Shown: positions 11,154 through 22,988, numbered from the stretch's first letter. The stretch is DNA of 64,000 nucleotides from Triticum aestivum (GCF_018294505.1 NC_057796.1:191111893-191175892), one strand, 5' to 3'. Numbers and translations: made by a program. The notes: generated by a model from the letters alone, not told the origin.

Positions 11154-12709
11154 TGTTGGTCAACTGAGGGGAGAGTATCCTTACTATCAACAATACCACT
11201 CCATGAAGATGCAATACTCTCCTAATCTGCATGGCAGGTTGATGTATATCTTAATGTGTTCTAAGTGGCTCATTTAAGCAGAGATGTTATCATGCAGAAC
11301 ATCTTTTGAAGAACACACCTATATGAGTCTGATTGTCAAACGTTGCAATCTATGAGAGTAGGGTACTCTCTAGTAAACTCATGAAAGGTCACGGAGTATG
11401 ACGGATAAGCTCCACCTGCGGGGAAGACCCACGGTAGCCACGTATCGGTCAAGGCTTTATGTGAAACGAGATTCGCAGAAAACTTGCAGTTCAAGGCCCA
11501 GTCCACTGTTCAAGTTGCTTACTAGTGTAGCATAGAGTTCTAGGTGGAAGTTCAACTTAAAAGTCTCCACTGCAGTACCGGTATATAAAACAATGTTTTG
11601 GAACTAAAGGCAAATTCTATGTGCCTCTAGGATCTGGTGGGGGATTGCTGGAATTTTATCTATTTATGGGCCAGCCCAATAACAATTTCAAAAATTCCTA
11701 ATAAATCCTAGAGGCCCACTTAGCCCATTTGTGCAAGGCAAGGGATACTACTAAAGTTTAGTCCCACATTGCTAGTTTAGAGGGAGTTGGACCTCTTTAT
11801 AAGGGAGGTTCTTTCCCTACTTGTATGAGCATGAGAACAAGAGGGACATCCACGCGCGCTCCTCCTCCGCCGCCCGCCTCGCCACGCCACGCCTCCTCAC
11901 GACGCGCCGCGCCGTGGGTTGCGGGAATGAGCCGAGCCGATGTCTAAATTTTTGCCACGCACTACGGATATACGAAAGGTCACACGGAAGCTGAAAAGAT
12001 TTTTGCGAAAGTGGAGTTCGAATGCGAACAGTGCAGCCCTTCGGCTGCTGGCTGTTTGCTTCATCTCTGTCTCTTCGTTTCGCCTCCCGTCGCTGCCCTC
12101 TCGCCTCCTTCTCTTGCGCCTATAAAAGGGAGGTCGCTCCTCTCAGAGAGACGCACTAGAACTACTCTTTCCCTCGCCAATCTCTGAGCTGCTGCTGTCT
12201 TCCTCATCCCGGCTTGCGGCGTGCACCGCACGTCGGGACAGTAGGCCTCCAAAACCGCACCTTTTGAGTCCTGTACGGGAGAAGGGTGATAAGGTTTTTG
12301 GGGAGCGCTCAGCGCGGCTACTGGCTGCTTCATCACGGACGATCCGGTCGCCGACAACTACTTCCCCGACGTCCACGACCTCCTCGACGACATGGCAGGC
12401 GAGGACACCGACCCCAAGTCCAGCGCTTCTGCTGCTGCTGTCCCGTACGTGTTCTTCTCCTTTCTATTGGAGGTCCTGCTACAATTTCTTGTTCTAGTAT
12501 TTGCCCTAGATATGTTAGATTCTATTTCATATATGCAACTTGCTATACTGTCTGCTCTAGATATGTTTAGTTACAGTTCATATATGAAGATGTTGTTTAC
12601 CTTCTCTTTGTCAAATCGCATGGCTTGTTTTATCACTACTATTCTGGTCATGCTTTATCTAGTATTTCTGTTAATAAAACCATTCGGTAAATTGCTCATA
12701 TTTCCAACA
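11154..12709 (+). repeat. Copia LTR 3 (terminal LTR of the array)
   Basis: It starts TGTTGG and ends CCAACA, an inverted terminal pair. Length is 1556 bp, shorter than LTR 2 because of small deletions around 12178 and 12358-12376. The TATA box is at 12121-12127. The bases after it (TGTGA, 12710-12714) would be the right target duplication; the left one is outside the window. It still carries the gag start codon (12392) with no gag behind it. Confidence 0.9.
12121..12127 (+). promoter_or_regulatory. Likely TATA box of copia LTR 3
   Basis: TATAAAA in the same context as in LTR 2. Because LTR 3 ends the array, a transcript from here would run into 12710 and beyond, toward the host gene that starts near 13000 on the same strand. 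Activity is not known. Confidence 0.5.
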
Positions 12710-12935
12710 TGTGATGCTAGTGGAATTGAATTATGAGGTGTGTTATTACAAGATGGTAAACATGTTGCATACTTGTCTGAAAAATTGAGTTGGTCTGAAC
12801 TATTCTACTTATGATAAAGAACTATATGCTCTTATTCGGAATTTATAAATATGGCAACACTATTATAGCTCAAAGAATTTGTTATAGGTCCTGATCATGA
12901 ATCTTTAAACATATTAAAAATCAAAGCAAAACTGG
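12710..12935 (+). pseudogene. Decayed Ty3/gypsy RNase H fragment
   Basis: The plus strand reads a recognisable Ty3-type RNase H start (CDASG, then GVLLQDGK, VAYLSEKLS and YDKELYAL) broken by several stops and at least one frameshift. It directly abuts copia LTR 3, so it is probably the old element into which the copia inserted. The rest of the element is not visible. The fragment fades into A-rich sequence before 12970. Confidence 0.75.
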
Positions 12936-13374
12936 ACCGGATAAAAAATAGGCAAAAAAATAAAAATAGACAGAGTTATAAGTAGTCGTGGCAGCAGCGG
13001 ACCAGTGCTCCTGCCCGGTCGCACTGACCACTCACGCAGCGTGGTGTCACTGTTCCGACGACGACCTCCCCTCCAACCAGATCCCCCCACGCCCCCTCCG
13101 ACCGACCACGAGCCACTTCCAGCTGAAGCTGAGCTACCTCTCCTCCAACTCCAACACCAACACCAACACCAAGCTCGCGCTGCCTCCCGCCGGTCACTGT
13201 TCACCCTTTCCCGTAACAGGAATAATAACTAGACTAGATCTCAGTGGGAAGAGAGAGAACATCGTCCGCTGTCATTACTCTACTTTCACTCAAGAAGAAA
13301 GAAGAGGACATCGCCAGATTGGTAGAAGCAAGACGCAGCAGGAGGAGGAATTCATAGTAGATGCGTGCGCGTGG
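12936..13374 (+). promoter_or_regulatory. Putative promoter and 5' leader of the GT14 gene
   Basis: An A-rich stretch is followed by TTATAAGTAG near 12975, a possible TATA box that would place transcription start near 13005. The leader is C/T-rich and includes a short CCAACA/CACCAA repeat near 13148-13170. The frame of the main gene is open upstream to 12988, but the family length and the position of the membrane anchor favour the start at 13375. Only about 260 bases separate the putative TATA box from the copia LTR. Confidence 0.45.
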
Positions 13375-13378
13375 ATGA
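13361..13378 (+). promoter_or_regulatory. Five-codon upstream ORF overlapping the GT14 start
   Basis: ATG at 13361 opens a five-codon reading frame whose TGA (13376-13378) overlaps the main ATG (13375-13377) in an ATGA arrangement. Such an overlap can damp or couple translation. The effect here is inferred. Confidence 0.5.
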
Positions 13379-16003
13379 GGATTCGGGGGCTGGCGATGAG
13401 CGGCGGCAGGGAGGTGGCCATCTCCGCCGTCTTCACGGCGCTCCTCGTCGTCTCCATCCTCTTTCTCCCCTCGGTCCTGCTCACCAGCGGCAGGCTCGGC
13501 CCATCGTCCGCCAAGGAGTGGCCGTTCCTCGCGGCGGCCAAGGACGGCGGCGGCTACCCGGTGTCGTTCGCGTACCTCATCTCTGCGTCGACGGGGGACG
13601 CGGAGCGAGCGGCAAGGCTGCTGGCGGCGCTGTACCACCCGGCCAACAGCTACCTGCTGCACCTGGACCGTGAGGCCCCCGCCGAGGAGCACCGCCGGCT
13701 GGCTGGGCTGGTGTCCGGGCAGCCCGTGTACGGGCGCGTGGGGAACGTGTGGATCGTGGGGAAGCCCAACCTGGTCACCTACCGCGGGCCGACCATGCTG
13801 TCCACCACTCTCCACGCCATGGCGGTGCTCCTCCGCGTGGGCCGCCGCTGGGACTGGTTCGTCAACCTCAGCGCCTCCGACTATCCGCTCGTCACCCAGG
13901 ACGGTCCGTATCCGCACCGCGACTGCGATTATGCTATTACTACTCCTATGCTATGCTATGCTATGTGTGAATTCTTTCTGAGTTTGGATTTTGCTTTGTG
14001 CCGGTGATTTGCAGATTTGATGGAGGCCTTCTCGCGGCTGCCGAGGGATCTCAACTTCATACAGCACACCAGCCACCTGGGCTGGAAGATGTAAGAACTT
14101 ACTACTAACCAGTTTATTTTTAAGATAAGAAAGAGGAGGGTTAATTAATCTGTTTCGTGGAGATGGATGGACGGGGATGGTTGAGTTTAAGATAAGAGAG
14201 TATTGAATCGAATTTGAAACGCGGTAGCTCTGCAGAAAGAAGCGGGCGCGGCCGGTGATCCTGGACACGGCGCTGTACGAGGCCGACCGGTCGGAGCTCC
14301 TCCGCCCGTCGCCCAACATCACCACCAACCGCCGGGGACTTCCCACCGCCTTCAAGCTCTTCACCGGTAACATTCCACTCCATTCCACCACGCCTTTCAT
14401 CTCAGCACCTAAACATTTCGCAGACCTGCAAGAACGAAATGCTAGAGAAGTACTGTACTCCTACTGGTAGTACTCCAGTATGCGTGTTGTGCTGGCTACC
14501 GATAAGCATAACTTTTTTAGTCAATGCTTGATGATAGGTACGGGCCCGTACCATTATTTTGAGGTGTCCATGTGATGGCGATNNNNNNNNNNNNNNNNNN
14601 NNNNNNNNNNNNNNNNNNNNNNNNNNNNNNNNNNNNNNNNNNNNNNNNNNNNNNNNNNNNNNNNNNNNNNNNNNNNNNNNNNNNNNNNNNNNNNNNNNNN
14701 NNNNNNNNNNNNNNNNNNNNNNNNNNNNNNNNNNNNNNNNNNNNNNNNNNNNNNNNNNNNNNNNNNNNNNNNNNNNNNNNNNNNNNNNNNNNNNNNNNNN
14801 NNNNNNNNNNNNNNNNNNNNNNNNNNNNNNNNNNNNNNNNNNNNNNNNNNNNNNNNNNNNNNNNNNNNNNNNNNNNNNNNNNNNNNNNNNNNNNNNNNNN
14901 NNNNNNNNNNNNNNNNNNNNATGGCGATGCCATTGCTGGCTCCGAGACTTCAGTTGGTCGTCTAAGCAAATGCTACTGACCTACTAGTAGAGTACTAGTA
15001 TGGACTGACGAAATTGGCATAAAAAAAAGAACTTACCGATCTGGTCAACGGATCGAGCAGGAGCTTGTGTGCTGCGTGCATTTGCAGACAGACAGATCTG
15101 AATCAGCCAAGATGATTGTTTCCAATGCTATTTTGTGTGCTCTTGGTAGACAATTCAGGCAGCACAGCGAGCCGCGAATGTGCTGGCGAAGCAAATGCTG
15201 CAGTACCTTTTGCTTTGTTCGTCGATTGCTTCCAAGAAACGGCAGGTATGTATGCCGACATCCAATCGTGCGGGCAGTACCGCAGGCAATTTTTCTCTAG
15301 AGATTGTACTCTCCTCGACGGACGGCGACAGCATCACGAAAGTCAAAAAGATTTCTCAAATTCTAGTATAAAAACAACTGGTGATTGATGGACGCACGCA
15401 TGTGCACGTGCATGTGCAGGGTCGGCGTGGACGATGCTGTCGCGGCGCTTCGCGGAGTACTGCGTGGTGGGGTGGGACAACCTGGCGCGGACGCTGCTGC
15501 TCTACCACGCCAACCTCGTCTCCTCGCCGGAGTTCTACTTCCAGACGGTGGCCTGCAACTCCCGCGAGTTCCGGAACGCCACCGTCAACAGTGACCTGCA
15601 TTTCATCCGGTGGGACACGCCGCCCAAGCAGCACCCGCTCTACCTCGGCCCCAAGGACTACCGCCGGATGGTGCTCAGCAGCGCCGCCTTCGCCCGCAAG
15701 TTCAGGGACGCCGACCTCGTGCTCGACAGGATCGACCGGGAGATCCTCAAGCGCCGACCGCCGCCCCGCGACGACAACGACGATCACGCCGATCACGCTG
15801 CCTCTGCCTCTGCTGCTAGGCACGGCGGGCAGTTCTTCAGCTACGGCGGGTGGTGCTCCGAGGGGGTGGTGGGGCTGTGCTCCAACCCCTGGGAACCCAG
15901 CAGGAAGGGGGCCATCAAGCCCGGCGCTGGGTCAAGAAGGCTCAGGGTCATGCTCAACAAGATGTTGTCCGGAAGAAACTTCAGGAAGCAGCAGTGTAGA
16001 TGA
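13375..16003 (+). CDS. GT14-family beta-glucuronosyltransferase (GlcAT14-like)
   Basis: Four exons: 13375-13903, 14015-14090, 14236-14366 and 15420-16003, all with GT-AG borders and consistent phase, giving 439 residues, close to plant GlcAT14 proteins. A short N-terminal tail is followed by one membrane segment (about residues 14-36), as expected of a type II Golgi protein. The lumenal GT14 domain starts near residue 61. Family blocks include LHLDRE, WDWFVNLSASDYPLVTQDD (across the exon 1/2 join), LPRDLNFI, AFKLFTGSAW (across the exon 3/4 join), GWDNL, NATVNSDLHFI, PPKQHP and a C-terminal ENFR-like RNFRKQQC. Plant GlcAT14 enzymes add glucuronic acid to arabinogalactan-protein glycans; that activity is inferred here from family. 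A low-complexity Asp/His/Ala-rich insert precedes the final GGWC block. Intron 3 contains an assembly gap, but no coding sequence appears to be missing. Confidence 0.9.
14583..14920. other. Assembly gap (338 N) in intron 3 of the GT14 gene
   Basis: An N run flanked on both sides by the same octamer ATGGCGAT, which suggests a collapsed or unresolved short repeat. The real gap size is unknown. Confidence 0.95.
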
Positions 16004-16660
16004 TCCACGCTTCTACCACGTCCACGTGGTCTAACTCTGATGATCCGATCAAATGTGTCATGTACATACAGAAAGAGAGAAAAGGGATACCCAGTTAAAG
16101 CAATTTTGGCTGAGATGGTGCAATCTCGCAGAGTAACACAGGACGTGTAACAATAATTCATGGGCTAACACGATTATATATTTGACACGGATCACCCTTC
16201 TACCTGTTCACTGGCTGGTTCTTTTGGTTTTTCTACTATTCTAGTAGGTTCGCTGTTCCTAGTAGTGGTACTACTGGTGGTATTTGTATCTCTATTCCTA
16301 ATGTCTCAGTTGGTGGTTTTCGCGGTTAATTTTCGTCTCACCTCTCTTGGTTTTTCGTCCCACCTCCCAATTCCCCCACAGTAATGATCCCACCTCCCAG
16401 TTTCGTCGGTTTTTTTTATTCGCCCCCTCTCACTGGCCGGACAAATCCAACGTTTATTTGGTAACACAATGTTTATTTGGTAACACAATGAATTCACATA
16501 TGGTGATTGATTTTTCTTTGATAACCCAAATAACAGATGGTAATTAATCTTCAAATACCAAAACCAAACGTATAAGGCAACAATCAATTCACATATCACA
16601 ATTAGATTCTTTTTAGTACCCAGCTTAACTCACGGATGGTAATCTCTACTATCTAAAACA
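16004..16660. other. 3' flank of the GT14 gene, no gene seen
   Basis: The first 180 bases are the probable 3' untranslated region; no strong poly(A) signal is visible. The rest is AT-rich with T-runs and a perfect 19-base tandem duplication (16452-16470 and 16471-16489). No coding potential is recognised. Confidence 0.5.
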
Positions 16661-17661
16661 CTAGTAAGCTTGCACGTGCAACGCACGTCTCCTGAAGTCA
16701 TGTCTTGTGTACACAATAATGACACCCCTCCAGGCCTCCACCGCCTCGTCCCTTTTGGGCACATGCTCGCGCCTACACTCGATGAGATCCTTCAGGGCAA
16801 CACCTCTTTCCTTGACTTCCTCTTGTACATCATTTTCCTCGACCCACAGCACCACTCACCTCTCCTGCCAGTACATGCGCATGGAAATCGGCATGTGCTA
16901 GCGCCAGCTGGGTGAGCTTTAGCAAAGAAGCGGAGAAGACGGATAATAGAGACAATGCAATGATCAATGGGCTAGCAAGCAGTGCAAAGTGAGGAAGGGT
17001 TTCAACTTCAAAGGACTAATCCAGGAAAAAGGTAACGGCATCCAGATGTTTCATTGTTTCCTACATTCTATTGGTTCTGCCGAGCCTAACAGCTATTTCT
17101 TTCATAGAAACTCAAGAGAAAAACAAATACATGACAAAATGAGGGATTCATCCCGCCCTTATGGTTGGACACAATTAGAATTCATGTTCTGTAGATTACC
17201 AGAGAATAAGAATCAAAATTGGTAGCAGTGCATAATACAAATACATAATTCCATCTAAAACCAGCATTTATTGCCGGAGCAATCCTCTCAGGGGAATGTG
17301 CCAAGTCCAACACCCATCCTTTGAAAATGACCAAGATGATCTGCTCCAGAAAGTTTGAGAAATGAAGCTCCTCCGAACTGTGATGCTGATTCTCTATATC
17401 CAATATTTCCACTAATTACTTGATGAAATATTTTATCTGATGGTTATGTGGATACATATCAGGCTAAATGAACCAGCCGATTGTGAATATGACAAAATAT
17501 TTAGTTAAAAGCTTGAATTGTTGTCATCCATGGCGCCTAGATCTAACTCTTCATCGGAAACAATTACTTCCTGTAAATCATAGTAGCCTACACGGAAAAA
17601 AAATAGTTTAGTACAATTATTTCCCATACCTTAAGATATAAGTACCATACTAAAATGTTAC
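16661..17661. other. Unassigned intergenic DNA
   Basis: It starts beside a perfect 12-base palindrome with a CACGTG core (16670-16681) in a context like grass transposon termini, but no terminal inverted repeat partner was found. Short open frames here are not convincing. The stretch ends at the chromovirus LTR. Confidence 0.4.
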
Positions 17662-20600
17662 TGTAACGCCCACGATGCGGCTATATCTCCCACGTGTCGA
17701 GGCACGACTTAGAGGCATAACTGCATTGAAGGTATTGTCGCAAAAGGGTCATCTTCACACAATCCCATGTAATGAACAAGAATGGGATAACGAGAGTTGG
17801 CTTACAATCGCCACTTCACACAATACATAAATTAATTCATACATCATCCAAAATCCACACATAGACCGCCTACGGTCAAATCCAAATAAAAATAAGATAA
17901 CCCCAAATGCTAGATCCCCGATCGTCCCAACTGGGCACCACTACTGATCATCAGGAAAAGAAACATAGTGACGATCACGTTCCTCGTCGAACTCCCACTT
18001 GAGCTCGGTTGCATCATCTGCACTGGTATCGTCGGCACCTGCAACTGTTTTGGTAGAATTTGTGAGTCACGAGAACTCAGCAATCTCACACCCACGAGAT
18101 CAAGACTATTTAAGCTTGTAGGAAGGATGGGGTAATGAGGTAGAGCTGCAGCAAGCACTAAGCATATATGGTGGGTAACATACGCAAATGAGAGCGAGAA
18201 GAGAAACAACGCAACGGTCGCGAAGCTAGAAAATGATCAACAAGTGATCCTGAAACTACTTATGTTCATTCATAACTCGAACCGTGTTCACTTCCCGGAC
18301 TCCGCCGAAAAGAGACCATCACGGCTACACACACAGTTGATGTATTTTAATTAAGTCAAGTGTCAAGTTCTCTACAACCGGACATTAACAAATTCCCATC
18401 TGCCTCATAACCGCGAGCACGACTTTCGAAAGATAATACCCTGCAGGGGTGTCCCAACTTAGCCCATTATAAGCTCTCACTGTCAATGAAGGATAAACCT
18501 TCTCCCGGGAAGACCCGATCAGTCTCGGAATCCCGGTTACAAGACATTTCGACAATGGTAAAACAAGACCAGCAAAGCCGTCCGATGTGCCGACAAATCC
18601 CGATAGGAGCTGCACATATCTCGTTCTCAGGGCACAGCGGATGAGACATCCTATGAGTAAAACCAGGCCTCAAGTTTCCCCGAGGTGGCCCCGCAGTCTA
18701 CTCGGTTCGGACCAACACTCGAAGGAGCACTGGCCCGGGGGGGTTAAAATAAAGATGACCCTCGGGCTCGCGAAAACCCAAAGGAAAAAGGCTTAGGTAG
18801 GCAAATGTAAAACCAAGGTTGGGCCTTGCTGGAGGAGTTTTATTCAAGGCGAACTGTCAAGGGGGTCCCATAAATCACCCAACCGCGTAAGGAACGCAAA
18901 CTCAAGGAACATAATACCGGTATGACGGAAATTAGGGCGGCAAGAGTGGAACAAAACACCAGACATAAGGCCGAGCCTTCCACCCTTTACCAAATATATA
19001 TATAGATGCATTAATTGAATAAGAGATATTGTGATATGCCAAAATATCCATGTTTCAACATGGAACCAACTTCAACTTCACCTACAACTAGCAACGCTAT
19101 AAGAAGGGCTGAGCAAAAGCGGTAACTTAGCCAAACAACGGTTTGCTAGGAAAGGATGGTTAGAGGCTTGACACGGCAATATGGGAGGCATGATATGGCA
19201 AGTGGTGGTAGCGCAGCATAGCAATAGAACGAACAACTAGCAAAGCAAAGATAGAAGTGATTTCGAGGGTATGGTCATCTTGCCTGCAAGGTTCTCAGAG
19301 TTGTCGAAAGCTTGATCCTCGTAAGCGTACTCAACAGGTTCCTCGTTCACGAACTCATCTCCCGGCTCTACCCACAGCAAGAACACAAGCAATGGAACCA
19401 CAATCAATCACGGTGCAATGCACAAGCAACATGATGCAATACATGCATGATATGCGAGATATGATATGCGATGCGTATGCGTGCTCCGGAAGAAAAAGAA
19501 TGAACAAGGCAGCAACTTGGCAAACCAAGTATGCCACTGGAAAGATGAGATGATTTCGGTCGAAATCGATATAAAGATCATCGGAAACGGATGCACGGTT
19601 TGCAAATGGCAAGCAAAACAAGAATGACATAAATCTGCGATTAACAGCAGGATAGCACTTAGAATACATCAAGTAACTATGCTGCAGCACCCCAACATAG
19701 CAACAAAGCATATGGCAAAAATCTACAGGAGATGCTTGAAAAAAGATGAACACTGAGCTACGTCTAGATCACACCATAACAGGTTCAAACAAGCATGACA
19801 AAAGTGCAAAAGATATCAGCTTCACAGACTTGGTGAAAATACTGAACATGGCTGAAACAGTATCAGGTAGCAATGTTCAGAGCAAGCAAAACACATGCTA
19901 CAGGAACTGATCATAGCAAAACAAGGAATGACATGAATCTACTAAATGCATAGAACAAAAGTCCCTTACTGACCATGAGCCAAAAAGGCATAGAAGATAT
20001 GATGGCACCCATGTAAACATAGCAAGTTTCGTTAACAGGTTTCAGACTTAGCAGAAAACAGAGCATGGCATTAACAGAAATTATGAGGGCATCTTTGTGA
20101 GCTCGATTCACTCATCACAAAGCAATGCAGGACAAAACAATCATATCTACAGCAAGATGGCATGTTCAAGAAGCTGACTATGGCAAGAGCAAGTTCATAG
20201 CATGTATGGATCAACTATAACAACCTTGGCAAAATTGAATATCATGTTAACATTATGCCAGGAACATTTTATAGCAAAAGTAGGGCAAGATTGAGTCATG
20301 CTATGGTACTCCATAATTGCAAACAGGGGCATGGATGGATAGAGCATAACCATATCTACAAAACATCCTTACTGAATATACTCAAAAGAAGCATGGATCT
20401 CACTGTAGACACATGGATACATGGCAACAAAATAACAGTAGGTAGCAAAAATTCTTCGTCCCTGAAAACAGAAACATCACGAAGCCTAGTTTGCATGCTT
20501 GTGCTAGTCACCACATAGATCAGAAAAATACATGGCATACACCTCTGTAAAGATGGAATGGCATAGATCGAAACACCTGTAGAGCTCATGCCCATAAGAT

Positions 20601-22030
20601 GCACACATCAAATGCAACAAAAATAACAAAACATCAAATTCTGATAAGTAACAACAGTAAACAACATATATCACTCTTGCATCAGAGATTTGGGCCTCAA
20701 GATGGACTCAAATGAGCATGGCACAATGGAACAAAATGAAGAGCATCGCGTGACGAACATTTCTATATATCATGTGCATGAAACGAAGCAGTATGCAATG
20801 AGATATGATGTGATGAACATCGCAACATAATGTGATGATTACGGGACTTAGCAGAAATATCACCTCCCGAAACAGATCTAGGGTTCGGGGCACGGACGTC
20901 GAGGCGCGGCGCGAGCTCGCCGGAGGACTTGCTGGAGAGGAGTGGGGAGCTCGCCGGAGGAGGGGAAGCGCTGGATCCGGGCACGGGGTCGCCGGATCTT
21001 CGACGGAGGAGGCCGGAGGGAGGGGCGCGGTCGTCGGAGGTGGTGGTCGCGGGCACGGGCGTCGAGGACTCGGGCGGCGCGCTGGCGAGCTGCTCCAGCG
21101 GCGGTGAGGCGCGACGGAGGCGGGGCGTTCGCGGCGTACGGGCGGCGNNNNNNNNNNNNNNNNNNNNNNNNNNNNNNNNNNNNNNNNNNNNNNNNNNNNN
21201 NNNNNNNNNNNNNNNNNNNNNNNNNNNNNNNNNNNNNNNNNNNNNNNNNNNNNNNNNNNNNNNNNNNNNNNNNNNNNNNNNNNNNNNNNNNNNNNNNNNN
21301 NNNNNNNNNNNNNNNNNNNNNNNNNNNNNNNNNNNNNNNNNNNNNNNNNNNNNNNNNNNNNNNNNNNNNNNNNNNNNNNNNNNNNNNNNNNNNNNNNNNN
21401 NNNNNNNNNNNNNNNNNNNNNNNNNNNNNNNNNNNNNNNNNNNNNNNNNNNNNNNNNNNNNNNNNNNNNNNNNNNNNNNNNNNNNNNNNNNNNNNNNNNN
21501 NNNNNNNNNNNNNNNNNNNNNNNNNNNNNNNNNNNNNNNNNNNNNNNNNNNNNNNNNNNNNNNNNNNNNNNNNNNNNNNNNNNNNNNNNNNNNNNNNNNN
21601 NNNNNNNNNNNNNNNNNNNNNNNNNNNNNNNNNNNNNNNNNNNNNNNNNNNNNNNNNNNNNNNNNNNNGACCTCCAAATGGAACGAAACTTGACAGGTGG
21701 TCTATACCGGTGGAATACCAAGGCCACTTGGCAACCCTCGGTCCATTCCGAGAACGTTTAACACCCGCTCACGAAAAGAGACAAGAGGGGGTGCGCCGGT
21801 GCATGTGGGAGTGTCGGATTGCAAAATGGACAACGGAGAAAATGCTCGGATGCATGAGACGAACACGTATGCAAATGAGATGCACATGATGACATGATAT
21901 GAGATGCATGACATGAACAAAATGCAAAACGAAAGACAAAACCCAACCACAGAGGGAATATCATAACACATAGCCAAAAATGGCAAGAGTTGGAGTTACA
22001 AATATGGAAAGTTACATCCGGGGTGTTACA
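17662..22030 (-). repeat. Chromovirus 3' LTR (4.4 kb, contains a gap)
   Basis: It begins TGTAAC and ends GTTACA on the plus strand, a matching inverted terminal pair. The first 1.74 kb matches 55758-57493. The right edge abuts a purine-rich tract and the pol stop on the minus strand. The bases before it (GTTAC) are the probable target duplication. The middle carries many A-rich, low-complexity stretches and no coding sequence that can be supported. Reading frames through 20700-21690 arise from GC-rich DNA and the N run and are not genes. Confidence 0.85.
21148..21668. other. Assembly gap (521 N) inside the chromovirus 3' LTR
   Basis: An N run after a very GC-rich stretch (20870-21147). The real size is unknown. 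Confidence 0.95.
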
Positions 22031-22067
22031 ACACTCCACCACTACGAGAGGATCTCGTCCCGAGATC
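22031..22067 (-). promoter_or_regulatory. Polypurine tract and hairpin beside the chromovirus 3' LTR
   Basis: On the minus strand a purine-rich run (GTAGTGGTGGAGTG) immediately precedes the LTR start and would prime plus-strand DNA synthesis. Just upstream is an inverted repeat GATCTCG-TCC-CGAGATC (22051-22067). A related hairpin is in the same place in the element at 63298-63314. Confidence 0.7.
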
Positions 22068-22467
22068 TAGGACTGAAAGAACTCCGGATATTCGGAACGG
22101 AGGTGGTCCTCGCGTTCCCAGGTGGCTTCTCGGTCGGAATGGTGCGACCACTTCACTTTCAGGAATTTGATTGACTTGTTCCGAGTCTTGCGCTCAGTTT
22201 CTTCAAGAATAGCAACGGGGTGCTCATGATAAGACAGATCTTCTTGGAGGTCAATCTCTTTGAAGTTGATGGTGCACTCCGGAGTCTTGAAGCACTTGCG
22301 AAGCTGTGACACATGGAACACATCGTGCACGTTCACGAAGTTGGAGGGAAGCTCAAGTTGATAGGCGAGGTCGCCTCTTTTGCCAATGATCTTGAAAGGA
22401 CCCACGTATCTAGGGGCAAACTTCCCTTTGATACCGAAGCGACGAGTGCCTTTCATTGGAGAGACGC
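22067..22467 (-). pseudogene. Chromovirus integrase C-terminus and chromodomain-like tail
   Basis: The minus-strand frame starts with MKGTRRFG (22456) and carries the integrase C-terminal block (RYVGPF, VHDVFHVSQLRKC) followed by a chromodomain-like tail (VKWSHHSDREATWERED, then the last residues EYPEFFQS), ending at 22067. Chromodomains at this position in gypsy integrases steer insertion to chromatin marks in the family. The piece is separated from the rest of integrase (35599-36829) by Tat-1, and the frame meets it across the GACGC target duplication. Confidence 0.88.
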
Positions 22468-22988
22468 TGTTGAGGATATAACCATTAGAGTCACCCGCCC
22501 AGGAGGGGCCGGGTTACTTATAATGATCATCACGCGAAGCCCAGTACCAAGCTTGCGGAAGGCGGGTCAGTAATGGGCTTAAGACCCGGAGGCGGCTTAT
22601 GGCCCGTAGTGATGAACCGCCGTTATGGCAAGACTTGTAGTGTAAGGCAAGAATAGCTAAGAGTCCGAGCCGGACACTGTTATAAGCCGGCCAGAACTCT
22701 GAGAGCCGCCGAGGCGTCAACCTCTCTATATAAAGGGACGACCCGGCGGCGGTTCAGGACGAGAGACAACAGATCGATAGCCAGCCATAGCGATTAAGCT
22801 CCCTGGTCATCGAAACCTTAAGTAAATACCACCTCAACTGGACGTAGGCTTTTACCTTCACCGTAAGGGGCTGAACCAGTATAATCCTCGTGTCCCTTGT
22901 CCCATTTAACCCCTTTAAGCTTCCTAGCTGCGATGGCTCCACGACTAAGTCCTTGCACGAGGACATCTGCCGTGAAAATTCCACGACA
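22468..22988 (+). repeat. Tat-1 5' LTR
   Basis: 521 bp, TGTTGAGG start, CACGACA end. TATATAAA at 22727-22734 is the likely TATA box. It is followed by two bases and then the primer-binding site. Confidence 0.95.

Larger units (their letters stand above)
1..12709 (+). mobile_element. Tandem Ty1/copia array, LTR-internal-LTR-internal-LTR
   Basis: Two full internal regions (1494-5531 and 7114-11153) lie between three LTR copies, the first of which is cut by the window start. Equivalent points repeat with a period of 5620-5625 bp. Both internal regions encode gag, protease, integrase, reverse transcriptase and RNase H in the copia order, with integrase before reverse transcriptase. Neighbouring units share the middle LTR, so this is not two independent insertions side by side. 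Unequal recombination between the LTRs of one or two elements is the simplest source (inference). Both copies carry the same three coding lesions. The array ends at 12709, where homology to the internal regions stops at a CCAACA terminus and unrelated gypsy sequence starts. The family name is not determined. Confidence 0.95.

Noticed and set aside
12988..13374. N-terminal extension of the GT14 protein by 129 residues
   Set aside because: The frame is open, but the extension has no family match, is Pro/Ser/Asn-rich leader sequence, and would put the membrane anchor far from the N-terminus.
14517..14987. Frames across the first gap
   Set aside because: They lie in intron 3 of the GT14 gene and consist mostly of N.
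16661..16855. A 64-codon minus-strand frame as a small gene
   Set aside because: It has no recognisable domain, no promoter context and sits in sequence with transposon-like edges.
21148..21668. Gap length of 521 equals the Tat-1 LTR length of 521
   Set aside because: The flanks show no LTR ends and gap lengths are assembly estimates, so this is taken as coincidence.
20763..21889. Long frames on both strands across the second gap
   Set aside because: They are open only because the N run cannot contain a stop and the flanks are GC-rich LTR sequence.
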